From contig NZ_ALWO02000045.1 of assembly GCF_000295935.2 (NCBI RefSeq), forward strand, positions 124,001 through 188,000: a stretch of DNA of 64,000 nucleotides, written 5' to 3'. The notes beneath the pieces are model-generated. The model made no database searches, was not told the DNA's origin, and saw only the letters and a list, made by a program, of their open reading frames with translations. Each line of letters starts with the position of its first letter. The stretch's first letter is position 1. This document shows positions 1-7,501 of the stretch, piece after piece. The DNA is from Indibacter alkaliphilus LW1 (GTDB taxonomy: Bacteria; Bacteroidota; Bacteroidia; Cytophagales; Cyclobacteriaceae). Both the position numbers and the translations under genes were made by a program.

Positions 1-2
1 AT

Positions 3-101
3 AAAAGTGATACCGAACGATTTAGTGCCACGATCTCAGTACCCAAAGACATTGAACCTAGGGCAGGCTGGACTCCTGTTTTAATTCCTTTGGTAGACTA
101 A
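3..101 (+). CDS. C-terminal end of an unidentified protein (partial)
   Basis: An open frame enters from the left edge and stops with TAA at 99-101. It reads as 32 residues ending in GWTPVLIPLVD, with natural-looking composition for a protein C-terminus. It converges on the kinase-like gene, whose stop lies only 4 bases further on, which fits the tight gene packing seen elsewhere in the window. The rest of the gene lies outside, so no family can be named. It could be a chance open frame, but no other feature explains these bases. Confidence 0.5.
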   Translation, partial: KSDTERFSATISVPKDIEPRAGWTPVLIPLVD

Positions 102-105
102 AGTT

Positions 106-1128
106 CTATCTTTTAAAAACTTGTTCCAAACTCATTCTAAGGATTTCGCCCATATTACGGCACTTGAAAAAATTATCATTCTTGTAGTGCCTAGCCAAGT
201 CGGTTTTAAGACTGTCAATATTTTCAGGTAGAGAAATAATATCCCTTTCCATGCTTTCGAGGATGTCTTCAATTTCCATGGGGGAGCTTTTGAGTCTTGT
301 TGCAATCAGCGCTCTTTCCTCACGTTGATATTGCAACATGGATTCAGGAGTGATATGCTTGACTCCCAGCTGTATCAGTGCATTGTTTTGTTTGAAGTAT
401 TGGGGGAGGTATATAGACTTCTTTCCCTCGTAGGATTGTTGGTCAAAGTCAATTGCCCTGATCCTGTAATGGGTTTCTTCAAAATCAGGAGTTACATCGA
501 TTACAAAATTGGAGGAATGCATATCTCCCAAGAGCCTTACGAAACAGCGCTCATTGAATTTGACAAATTCTTTGGCGAGTCTGATGGGATTGAGCAATGG
601 ATCATTGATCTGTTGTCGCATAAATTGCTCTCCTGGTATCCCCGCAATATGCTCTTCTATCAGGGTATTTTCATGAACCAAATAGCTTATCCTGTTCGGT
701 GAAAGCAAATGTTCTAATTCCAGACCATAAACCCTTGATGCATCTGCATTTTTTACATAAAAATAATCGAAGTTATCATTGATTCTGTTGACAATACGAA
801 CTCTAAAAGGTTGGGTATTTCCATAGATACAAAGGTCAATCCTGTCTACATATAGGTGCTCCATCACAGACATATCACCTTCAGCTTTTAGCAATGCATA
901 AATGTTTTTTACATTGTAATGGATTTCCTCGCGATCAGTTTCGGAATAAAAAACAGTCTCCCATAACGTATCATTGCCTTTGTAATCGTAAAGTGGAATC
1001 GAACTGTTGTAGCGCAAAAGGTCATTGTAATGAATGGGGAAACCCACCTCTCTTCCATATTTCTGGAGATACCTTCTCAACTCCAGACTGATGGGATAAA
1101 TGACCTTTTTTTTGCTGATTAACGCCAT
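106..1128 (-). CDS. Conserved protein with kinase-like (PKL-fold) motifs, function unknown
   Basis: A 340-residue soluble protein without signal peptide. I do not recognise a named family, but the order of motifs resembles protein-kinase-like phosphotransferases: a lysine in YFYVK (about 126), acidic GLELEH (135-140), a hinge-like IEEHIAGIPGE (157-167), a catalytic-loop-like GDMHSSN (201-207; Asp202 and Asn207 would be base and metal ligand) and IDFDQ (226-230) in the DFG position. The substrate could be a small molecule, as in APH/HipA-type enzymes; that is inference. It is the last gene of a minus-strand run after the DUF3817 protein and the HolD-like protein (4-base and 1-base gaps), so the three are probably co-transcribed. 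Confidence 0.75.
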   Translation of the reverse strand: MALISKKKVIYPISLELRRYLQKYGREVGFPIHYNDLLRYNSSIPLYDYKGNDTLWETVFYSETDREEIHYNVKNIYALLKAEGDMSVMEHLYVDRIDLCIYGNTQPFRVRIVNRINDNFDYFYVKNADASRVYGLELEHLLSPNRISYLVHENTLIEEHIAGIPGEQFMRQQINDPLLNPIRLAKEFVKFNERCFVRLLGDMHSSNFVIDVTPDFEETHYRIRAIDFDQQSYEGKKSIYLPQYFKQNNALIQLGVKHITPESMLQYQREERALIATRLKSSPMEIEDILESMERDIISLPENIDSLKTDLARHYKNDNFFKCRNMGEILRMSLEQVFKR

Positions 1129-1132
1129 GATA

Positions 1133-1456
1133 TCAAGAAGAAGCCATTTCTTTTTCTTTTTTAGTCAAATACCTGTCAAAAATAAATGGTCCAAATGGCA
1201 GCACTGAAGCGATCAAAGCGAATAAGGTCTTGGTAAAGTCCCATCCTACTTTTTTGGCTGTCGGAAAGACTATGTAAATATATATAACAAACAAAACCCC
1301 ATGAGCCCAGCCTACATAAGTGACTGCAAGTGGCATATCAAGCATGTACTTCATGGGCATGGCTACAAATAATAAAAGCAAAAATGAAATTCCCTCTATT
1401 ATGCTGATGATCTTAAATCTTTTTAACCAAATGGCTTTTTCTGTTTGCTGCGTCAT
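1133..1456 (-). CDS. DUF3817 small integral membrane protein
   Basis: A 107-residue protein with three hydrophobic segments: around 17-35 (GISFLLLLFVAMP), 45-63 (YVGWAHGVLFVIYIYIV) and 78-95. The pattern IEGISFLLLL, MPLAVTYVGWAHGVLF, PFGPFIFDRYL matches the DUF3817 family (YdzA-like), whose members are about 90-110 residues long and have no established biochemical role; location is the inner membrane. The middle member of a tightly packed minus-strand trio, starting 1 base after the upstream gene and ending 4 bases before the next start. Confidence 0.85.
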   Translation of the reverse strand: MTQQTEKAIWLKRFKIISIIEGISFLLLLFVAMPMKYMLDMPLAVTYVGWAHGVLFVIYIYIVFPTAKKVGWDFTKTLFALIASVLPFGPFIFDRYLTKKEKEMASS

Positions 1457-1457
1457 T

Positions 1458-2000
1458 TTATTTACCTGTAATATTGAAAAGGACCTGAAGAGCAGTCCAT
1501 AGTGCTCTTTTTAAATTTTTATCTTCAGAAATTGTTTTTAATCCATCGGCAAAAAGATATTCAGTTCCTTCCTCCTGAAGTATACTGTAATCTTTCTTTT
1601 TTAAACTGATGATGTCATGGTGAATGTTTCCAAATATGATGACTTTATTGGGGGCCATATTTGAAATGTAGTCTGGAGAAACAAGGTTTAGGCTCATATC
1701 ACTACAGAGCGCTACATCTTTCAAGGAACAGTTGACAGCGTTCAGAATGTTGAACAGGAGATCATGATGCTCCTTCTCCAATTCCTTTCCTTCAAATACT
1801 ACAAGAATTCCTTTCTCAAAACCACCCTGATACTCCAGTTCTAATTTTTCTTCTACTTCTTCTTCAGGGATTTGTTCCACAGAACTTTCAGTAAGAACTT
1901 GTGAATCTGCTTGTTTGCTCAGAGAATCTCTGTCCTCAGGCATAAGGTAAATTTCCTGGTCCAAGAATAGACTTAAATAATGTAAGTTCTGACTTTCCAT
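1458..2000 (-). CDS. Conserved protein, possibly HolD (DNA polymerase III psi)-like
   Basis: A 180-residue soluble protein. The first 70 residues are acidic and low-complexity (EEEVEEKLELEY), the rest is a compact alpha/beta domain with a hydrophobic strand GILVVFEG, helix LLFNILNAVNCSLKDVAL, strand KVIIFG, and the end FADGLKTISEDKNLKRALW. The order 'helix with two leucines, S-x-x-D-V, strand, then L-x-x-L-x-x-x-x-x-x-R-A-L-W' resembles E. coli HolD (psi), which has a uracil-DNA-glycosylase fold, also about 130 residues in its core. This is my own visual alignment and is weak; it may simply be a hypothetical Bacteroidota family. First gene of the trio running leftwards. Confidence 0.65.
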   Translation of the reverse strand: MESQNLHYLSLFLDQEIYLMPEDRDSLSKQADSQVLTESSVEQIPEEEVEEKLELEYQGGFEKGILVVFEGKELEKEHHDLLFNILNAVNCSLKDVALCSDMSLNLVSPDYISNMAPNKVIIFGNIHHDIISLKKKDYSILQEEGTEYLFADGLKTISEDKNLKRALWTALQVLFNITGK

Positions 2001-2050
2001 GAGCCTAAATTCATTAAAAAATCGTGGCTTTCCAATATAAAGCTAAGCTT

Positions 2051-2096
2051 AAAAAAAAATCCCGATATCATTGCCCAAGCAATTCTTATCGGGATT
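2051..2096 (-). terminator. Intrinsic terminator of the thioesterase gene
   Basis: The arms AATCCCGATA (2059-2068) and TATCGGGATT (2087-2096) form a perfect 10-base-pair stem. On the minus strand the stem is followed by a run of nine T (plus-strand A at 2051-2059). It lies just after the thioesterase stop at 2103 and before the HolD-like start at 2000, so it separates the two transcription units. Confidence 0.85.
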
Positions 2097-2102
2097 CGAT
2101 TA

Positions 2103-2639
2103 TCATTTCGTTTCTTTCTTATTGTCAAGATCAAATATAGATTTCAACTCGACGGCATCTTTTGGATCCATTCTCTTAGCCAATACCAGCCTCAATTGCC
2201 TTCTTCTCAAAGCACCTTCATACAGTTCTACCTCTTCCGGCTTACTAGGAATTACTTCAGGTACTTCAATTGGTCTTCCGTTTTGATCTACCGCTACAAA
2301 AGTGAAAAATGCCCTGTGGGTCTGGATCTTTTTGTTGGCAGGAATATCCTCGGCCCATACTTCAATGAATACTTCCATCGATGAATTAAATGCCCTGGTT
2401 ACTTGTGCTTTAAGTGTTACTACATTGCCAAGTGCTATAGGGTGCTTGAAAGATATACTGTCAGCAGCTGCAGTGACAACAATTCTGTTGGAATGTTTTT
2501 GAGCAGCGATAGCTGCTACTATATCCATCCAATGCATCAATTTTCCACCCATTAAATTATTGAGGGTATTGGTGTCATTTGGCAGGACCATTTCGGTCAT
2601 TACTACTTCAGATTGGCTGACATGCTTTTTCTTGGTCAT
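2103..2639 (-). CDS. Acyl-CoA thioesterase, hotdog fold (YciA/BFIT type)
   Basis: A 178-residue cytoplasmic hotdog-fold thioesterase that hydrolyses acyl-CoA to free acid and CoA. The signature is visible: VLPNDTNTLNNLMGGKLMHWMD (first 15-37, with Asn/Asp and the GG before the hotdog helix), then AAADSISFKHPIALGNVVTL, and FIEVWAEDI with RAFFTFVAVD at the end of the sheet. The charged tail after 145 is typical of this subgroup in Bacteroidota. Single-gene unit ended by the terminator at 2051-2096. The natural chain length cannot be told from sequence; a housekeeping role in CoA recycling is likely. Confidence 0.9.
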   Translation of the reverse strand: MTKKKHVSQSEVVMTEMVLPNDTNTLNNLMGGKLMHWMDIVAAIAAQKHSNRIVVTAAADSISFKHPIALGNVVTLKAQVTRAFNSSMEVFIEVWAEDIPANKKIQTHRAFFTFVAVDQNGRPIEVPEVIPSKPEEVELYEGALRRRQLRLVLAKRMDPKDAVELKSIFDLDNKKETK

Positions 2640-2720
2640 AAAAACTTTATTTTTTGTAAAAATACAAAATAATTCCTTTTAGTTCTTGTTTTGGGAGAAG
2701 TATATCAAAATAAAATTCTG

Positions 2721-3377
2721 TCATCTCCATCCGTCTGCTCCCAGTAAGGGAACAAAAGCAAAGTTGGCAAATTCTTCTTTAATGATCTTGGTAGTGGTTT
2801 TTTTGGTAAGTCTGAGCATTTTTTGGGTTTTCCTGTCTCCTACAGGGATTACCAAAATTCCACCTATTTTCAATTGCTTCAACAGTGAATTTGGAACAAT
2901 GGGAGCTCCAGCGGTGACGAGAATTTTATCGAAAGGAGCCTGGGAAGGAAGTCCTTGGGATCCATCACCGAAATAAAAATGAAGGTTGATTCCCAATTTT
3001 GTAAGGAATTTTCTCGTTCGGTCGTACAGTTTTTTTTGATATTCAATGGTATGTACTTCGGCACCTAAAATGTGTAAAATTGAACCTTGGTATCCGGATC
3101 CGGTTCCGATTTCCAATACTTTATCCCCTGGTTTGACCTGCAAAAGTTCAGTTTGGAATGCCACTGTGTAAGGTTGGGATATGGTCTGCCCTTCTCCTAT
3201 AGGGAAGGCCTTGTCTTCATAAGCATGTGATCCTAAGGCTGTATCAAAAAAAAAGTGCCTGGGCAGGGTATTGATAGCATTCAATACAGCTTCATCTTTT
3301 ATTCCCTTTTTGCTCAGCGTCTTTACTAATTCTTTGCGCTGTCCTTTGTGGCGATAGCTGTCGTCTAATTTCAACAT
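2721..3377 (-). CDS. pcm: Protein-L-isoaspartate O-methyltransferase
   Basis: A 218-residue S-adenosylmethionine-dependent enzyme that methylates isoaspartyl residues formed in aged proteins and starts their repair. Diagnostic segments: an N-terminal helix pair ending in LPRHFF, GEGQTISQPYTVAFQTELL (the substrate-binding GQTISQP motif), the SAM loop VLEIGTGSGYQGSIL, VHTIEY, the GDGSQGLP loop and FDKILVTAGAP. Length matches the family. Divergent from riboflavin synthase, with about 125 bases between starts. No terminator was recognised in the 81 bases before the thioesterase start. Confidence 0.95.
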   Translation of the reverse strand: MLKLDDSYRHKGQRKELVKTLSKKGIKDEAVLNAINTLPRHFFFDTALGSHAYEDKAFPIGEGQTISQPYTVAFQTELLQVKPGDKVLEIGTGSGYQGSILHILGAEVHTIEYQKKLYDRTRKFLTKLGINLHFYFGDGSQGLPSQAPFDKILVTAGAPIVPNSLLKQLKIGGILVIPVGDRKTQKMLRLTKKTTTKIIKEEFANFAFVPLLGADGWR

Positions 3378-3502
3378 GCGGGTTTATGGCTTTAGAAACT
3401 TTTGATTGGATTGCTAAGTTAAGGGATAAATTGGCTTATTTTGAGCCTAAATGCAGTGCCTAAAGATTAAGGGCTGAAATATTGGATTTTAGGATAAAAA
3501 AA

Positions 3503-4096
3503 ATGTTTACCGGAATAGTTGAAACTGTTGGTACAGTAGTAAATACCACCATAGAGGGAAGTAATGTCCATTTCGACATAAAGTCTTCGATCACGGGAGA
3601 ATTGAAAATTGATCAATCGGTATCTCATAATGGCGTTTGCCTGACAGTAGTAGCCATAGATGCTGATATTTACAGAGTGACTGCTATCGATGAAACGCTG
3701 AGAAAAACAAACCTGAAGGCATGGGAATCAGGAAAAAAAGTTAATCTAGAGCGATGTATGCCTGCAAATGGGAGGTTTGACGGTCATATAGTTCAAGGCC
3801 ACGTAGATCAAACAGGTAGGGTCGAAAGCATTGTCAATCAGGACGGTTCTTGGCTTTTTAATTTTTCTTACGATAGATCTTTTGGCAATGTGACAGTAGA
3901 AAAAGGTTCCATTACCATTAATGGGACAAGCTTGACCTGTTTCAACTCAAAGAACGGGAGTTTTACTGTGGCTATCATTCCTTATACCTACGAACATACC
4001 AATTTCCACGAACTGAAGGTGGGCGATGAAGTAAATCTTGAGTTTGATATTGTAGGAAAATATATTCAGAGGATTATCAGGGGCTACGAAAATTAA
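3503..4096 (+). CDS. ribE: Riboflavin synthase, alpha subunit
   Basis: Catalyses dismutation of two 6,7-dimethyl-8-ribityllumazine molecules to riboflavin, the last step of riboflavin synthesis; cytoplasmic homotrimer. The family N-terminus MFTGIVETVG is obvious, which fixes the start at ATG 3503 (a longer frame from a TTG at 3482 is not used). The two lumazine-binding repeats can be seen: N-half with SVSHNGVCLTV, C-half with GSITINGTSLTC, and the linker GHIVQGHVDQTG. The 197-residue length is normal. It stands alone here; no other rib gene and no FMN riboswitch is visible in the short upstream gap. Confidence 0.95.
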   Translation: MFTGIVETVGTVVNTTIEGSNVHFDIKSSITGELKIDQSVSHNGVCLTVVAIDADIYRVTAIDETLRKTNLKAWESGKKVNLERCMPANGRFDGHIVQGHVDQTGRVESIVNQDGSWLFNFSYDRSFGNVTVEKGSITINGTSLTCFNSKNGSFTVAIIPYTYEHTNFHELKVGDEVNLEFDIVGKYIQRIIRGYEN

Positions 4097-4233
4097 GTTG
4101 TTCCTATTCTTTGAAAATTTGATATCATTTTTAAAGAATTAATTTCCAACTTTAGATAATTTATTTCAAATTTGTGTCATTATGAAGGCATAATCAATTT
4201 TTCGGTATTTCTAAGCTGGTCTGCACCCTATGG

Positions 4234-4254
4234 ATGCAACCTATTTAGTTGCAT
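4234..4254 (+). promoter_or_regulatory. Small hairpin in the leader of the MATE gene
   Basis: ATGCAAC (4234-4240) and GTTGCAT (4248-4254) pair perfectly around a 7-base loop, 16 bases before the likely MATE start at 4271. No T-run follows, so it is not an ordinary terminator. It may affect translation initiation or be chance. Confidence 0.3.
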
Positions 4255-4270
4255 TTCAATCCTTCATATT

Positions 4271-5662
4271 ATGACATTCCGATCCTTTATATTTCATTTT
4301 AAGAAAGCTGTCAAAGGCCTCGAGGAGGACTTTACACAAATCAGTATCAAAAAGGCTGTGTTTTACCTTTCTATTCCTATGATTTTAGAAATGGTAATGG
4401 AGTCTCTATTTGCAGTGGTAGATATCTTTTTCGTAGGCAAACTGGGAGTTTTTGCTGTAGCTACTGTTGGATTGACTGAGTCTGTACTGACAATCATTTA
4501 TTCCATAGCTATTGGCCTAAGCATGGCTGCAACTGCTATTGTTGCCCGAAGAATAGGAGAGAAGAAACCCAAGGAGGCATCTAAAGCTGCATTTCAGGCC
4601 ATTATGGTTTGTTCTTTGTTTGCAATTGCTGTGGCTGTTATAGGTGTTTGGCAAGCGCGGAATATGTTGGCTTTGATGGGAGGAGAAACAGAAGTAATCA
4701 ACTCAGGCTACCGCTACACACAAATTATTTTTGGAGGGAATGTCTGTGTCATGTTGCTTTTCCTGATTAATGGAATATTCCGTGGAGCAGGAAATGCAGC
4801 GATTGCGATGAAAGCGTTATGGATAGCCAATGGATTCAATATTGTATTAGACCCAATATTGATTTTTGGCTTGGGGCCTGTTCCTGCCATGGGATTGGAA
4901 GGTGCTGCTTGGGCAACTACTACAGGTAGAGGAATCGGAGTTTTGTTTCAGCTTTATGTTCTTTTTAAGGGTTCCTCTGTGATCAAATTTTATTGGGAAA
5001 GCTTTCAGCTAAAATGGAAAACTGTATTGACAATTCTCAAAGTAGCATCTGGGGGGATGGGACAGTTTTTGATAGAGTCAGCTTCCTGGATTTTTCTGAT
5101 GCGAATTGTTTCTGAATCAGGTTCTTCGGCTTTGGCGGGTTATACCATAGCTATCAGGTTGATTATATTTGCCATTTTGCCTGCATTCGGACTTGCGAAT
5201 GCCTCTGCTACACTGGTCGGGCAAAATCTTGGTGCTTTGGAACCGGCACGTGCTGAAAAGTCTGCCTGGTTTAGTGCACACCTGACCGCAATTTTTCTAG
5301 GTGTATGTGCTATTGTATTTATAGCGGGGGCGGGCTTTTTTATCGGGATTTTCAATCAAGAGTCAGATGTGATTGAAGTCGGTAGAAATGGTTTGATCAT
5401 CATTTGTCTCGGATATGTGTTTTTTGGATATGGGATGGTTATGAGCCAGTCTCTCAATGGAGCTGGAGATACAAAAACACCTACAATCATTAATCTTGCT
5501 GTGCTGTGGGGTTTCCAGATTCCATTTGCTTACCTGATGGCCAAATATTTAGGCATGGGTGCTACGGGTGTATTCATTGCCATAGCTGTCAGTCACTCTT
5601 TGCATGCAGTGGTAAGTACTTGGGTATTCAATAGGGGAAGTTGGAAATTGGTACAGGTCTGA
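4271..5662 (+). CDS. MATE family multidrug/cation antiporter
   Basis: A 463-residue inner-membrane protein with about 12 hydrophobic helices in two homologous halves. MATE hallmarks: SIPMILEMVMESLFAVVDIFFVGKLG at the start, RRIGEKKPKEA after helix 3, GIFRGAGNAAIAMKA in the first half and MSQSLNGAGDTKTPT in the second half, LANASATLVGQNLGA between. It exports drugs, toxins or metabolites by Na+ or H+ antiport; the substrate cannot be read. The start at 4271 (MTFRSF) is preferred because the frame upstream (from 4172) reads as unlikely sequence and spans a hairpin. It follows riboflavin synthase by 174 bases and ends 78 bases before the Crp/Fnr regulator. Confidence 0.92.
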   Translation: MTFRSFIFHFKKAVKGLEEDFTQISIKKAVFYLSIPMILEMVMESLFAVVDIFFVGKLGVFAVATVGLTESVLTIIYSIAIGLSMAATAIVARRIGEKKPKEASKAAFQAIMVCSLFAIAVAVIGVWQARNMLALMGGETEVINSGYRYTQIIFGGNVCVMLLFLINGIFRGAGNAAIAMKALWIANGFNIVLDPILIFGLGPVPAMGLEGAAWATTTGRGIGVLFQLYVLFKGSSVIKFYWESFQLKWKTVLTILKVASGGMGQFLIESASWIFLMRIVSESGSSALAGYTIAIRLIIFAILPAFGLANASATLVGQNLGALEPARAEKSAWFSAHLTAIFLGVCAIVFIAGAGFFIGIFNQESDVIEVGRNGLIIICLGYVFFGYGMVMSQSLNGAGDTKTPTIINLAVLWGFQIPFAYLMAKYLGMGATGVFIAIAVSHSLHAVVSTWVFNRGSWKLVQV

Positions 5663-5740
5663 AGTTTGGAAATGATCTGAAATAATTGCCATTGATCACT
5701 TTTTTTGGAATTAGCCTTAGGAAGGCTTTATATTTCGCTG

Positions 5741-6325
5741 ATGGTTTTAGATGATGTAATAGATAATCTCAGACAGTATGTATCCCTCAGTCAAGAGGAG
5801 ATCAAATATTTTTTCGAATCCGTTACTGTATGCAGATTTAGAAAAAACAAAGTCCTTGTCGAAAGGGGGCAGTTAAACAGTCCGTTTATTTTTATCAGAA
5901 AGGGGTGTCTAATGACTTTTTTTACCGATGAAAAGGATTTCAAACATGTCATCCAATTTGGAATGGACAAATGGTGGACTGGTGACCTAAACAGTTTTAT
6001 GAATGGGGAACCATCCATTTATACCATCAAAGCAATGGCTGATACAGAGGTGCTGATGCTGGAAAAAAAATCCTTTGAGCAATTGTGCCAAAGACACCAT
6101 GCTTTTGAAGGTTATTTTAGAGTGTTATTTCAAAATTCCTTGGTCAGTCATCAGAAAAGAATCATCAGAAATATTTCATTTACAGCAGAGGAAAAATACC
6201 TGACTTTTGCCAAAAATCATCCGAAATTAGAACTGCTTATTCCTCAGAAGTATATAGCGTCATATTTGGGTATTACTCCGGAATTTTTGAGTATGCTCAG
6301 AAGAAAACTTGCTAAAAGGAAGTGA
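5741..6325 (+). CDS. Crp/Fnr family transcriptional regulator
   Basis: A 194-residue protein with an N-terminal cyclic-nucleotide-binding-like barrel (about 20-115: FRKNKVLVERGQ, FIFIRKGCLMTFF, KWWTGDLNSF) and a C-terminal helix-turn-helix (about 160-190: IPQKYIASYLGITPEFLSMLRRKL). The ATG at 5741 is chosen because the frame before it depends on a TTG. The cNMP site lacks an obvious RxxS phosphate-binding motif, as in most Bacteroidota members, so the effector is unknown. It sits 119 bases before the ring-cleaving dioxygenase on the same strand and may regulate it or the MATE gene; that is a guess from position. Confidence 0.9.
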   Translation: MVLDDVIDNLRQYVSLSQEEIKYFFESVTVCRFRKNKVLVERGQLNSPFIFIRKGCLMTFFTDEKDFKHVIQFGMDKWWTGDLNSFMNGEPSIYTIKAMADTEVLMLEKKSFEQLCQRHHAFEGYFRVLFQNSLVSHQKRIIRNISFTAEEKYLTFAKNHPKLELLIPQKYIASYLGITPEFLSMLRRKLAKRK

Positions 6326-6444
6326 TTTCTTAAGCTAGTTTAATAAATCAGTGTAAAAGCTGTATTTAGCAGAATGAAGTTAAACCTAGCTATGTAATTT
6401 GGGTTTGAAAATTAAACTTAACAATAATCAAAACCCAAAAAACC

Positions 6445-7422
6445 ATGAATAATCCTGCTGATTACATTACAGGGCTACATCATTTGACTGTGAGTGTAGG
6501 TTCTGCCCAAGAAGATATTGACTTTGTGACCCAAGTATTGGGCATGCGCATGATCAAGCAAACGGTACTGTTTGACGGAGCAGCCAGTATTTATCACTTG
6601 TATTATGCCAATGCAGACGCTGAAGTAGGCTCTGTATGGACTACTTTTCCATTCAAAAAAGCCGGTGTCTATGGCAGAAAAGGCTCTGGACAAATCGAAA
6701 CATCTTCCTTCTCTGTACCCACCGCTTCACTTGAGTTTTGGGTAAAGCATCTCAACAAACACAATGTCCCTCACTCTGGTATCATCGAAAGATTCGGAGA
6801 TAAAATGATCACTTTCGAAGACAGATCCGGTATTGGTATGGCTGTGGTAGGTTGTGATAATGATAACAGAAATGCTTGGGAAACTGAGGAGATTTCCAAA
6901 GTAAATGGCATTAGGGGGCTATTTGGTGCGACCATCCGCTCAAGAGATATCATAGAAATGGATTTTTACCTAACCAAAGTACTCAAATTCAGCAAAGTAG
7001 GGCAGGATGGGGACTTCCATAGGTACCACATCAAAGATGGAGGCGCTCAGAAAACCATAGAACTACACCATGTGCCTAATATGGAGCAAGGTTCTTGGAC
7101 TTTTGCTGTTGGAATTCCACATCACATTGCTTTTGCTACTGCCAAAGATGAGCACAACCTTGAGCTGAAAGCTTATATTGAGGGATTTGGCTACACAGAT
7201 GTGACTGAGCTTAAGGACAGAAACTATTTCCACTCAATTTACAATAGGACTCCTTCCGGAGCTTTGTTTGAGTTTGCTACTTCGGATATTGGGTTTGCCA
7301 TAGATGAAGAAGAGAATTTACTTGGACACCAATTGCTACTACCTCCTGTTTTTGAACACAGAAGAGAGGAGATTGTGAAGCCATTGGAAGAGATTGTGCT
7401 TCCTAAGTATTTGAGGGTTTAA
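6445..7422 (+). CDS. Ring-cleaving dioxygenase, VOC superfamily (PcpA/LinE/MhqO type)
   Basis: A 325-residue Fe(II) extradiol-type dioxygenase of the vicinal-oxygen-chelate superfamily, two VOC modules (about 8-145 and 155-300). Visible candidate metal ligands are His13 in GLHHLTVSV, His227 in GIPHHIAFAT and Glu276 in GALFEFAT; the paired histidines, the Thr at 15 and the arginine in SIYNRTPSG match what I recall of hydroquinone dioxygenases PcpA and LinE. Such enzymes open hydroquinone or (with MhqO/MhqA) related quinols. The next gene is a maleylacetate reductase, which works two steps later in the hydroquinone route, so the pair suggests hydroquinone catabolism. A detoxification role like Bacillus MhqO is the alternative. 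Confidence 0.85.
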   Translation: MNNPADYITGLHHLTVSVGSAQEDIDFVTQVLGMRMIKQTVLFDGAASIYHLYYANADAEVGSVWTTFPFKKAGVYGRKGSGQIETSSFSVPTASLEFWVKHLNKHNVPHSGIIERFGDKMITFEDRSGIGMAVVGCDNDNRNAWETEEISKVNGIRGLFGATIRSRDIIEMDFYLTKVLKFSKVGQDGDFHRYHIKDGGAQKTIELHHVPNMEQGSWTFAVGIPHHIAFATAKDEHNLELKAYIEGFGYTDVTELKDRNYFHSIYNRTPSGALFEFATSDIGFAIDEEENLLGHQLLLPPVFEHRREEIVKPLEEIVLPKYLRV

Positions 7423-7441
7423 TTATTTCCTAGATATTCGT

Positions 7442-7470
7442 AGAAAGCACTTCCACAAGAAGTGTTTTCT
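7442..7470 (+). terminator. Hairpin between dioxygenase and maleylacetate reductase
   Basis: AGAAAGCACTTC (7442-7453) pairs with GAAGTGTTTTCT (7459-7470): 12 pairs including one G-T, loop CACAA. The bases after it are ATTTTG rather than a clean T-run, so it may be a weak terminator or an RNA-stability hairpin that sets unequal expression of the two genes. Confidence 0.5.
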
Positions 7471-7501
7471 ATTTTGAAATTTACCTAAACATCACCGCTA
7501 T

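Noticed and set aside
3482-3502. TTG start giving seven more residues on riboflavin synthase
   Set aside because: The family N-terminus MFTGIVE begins at ATG 3503.
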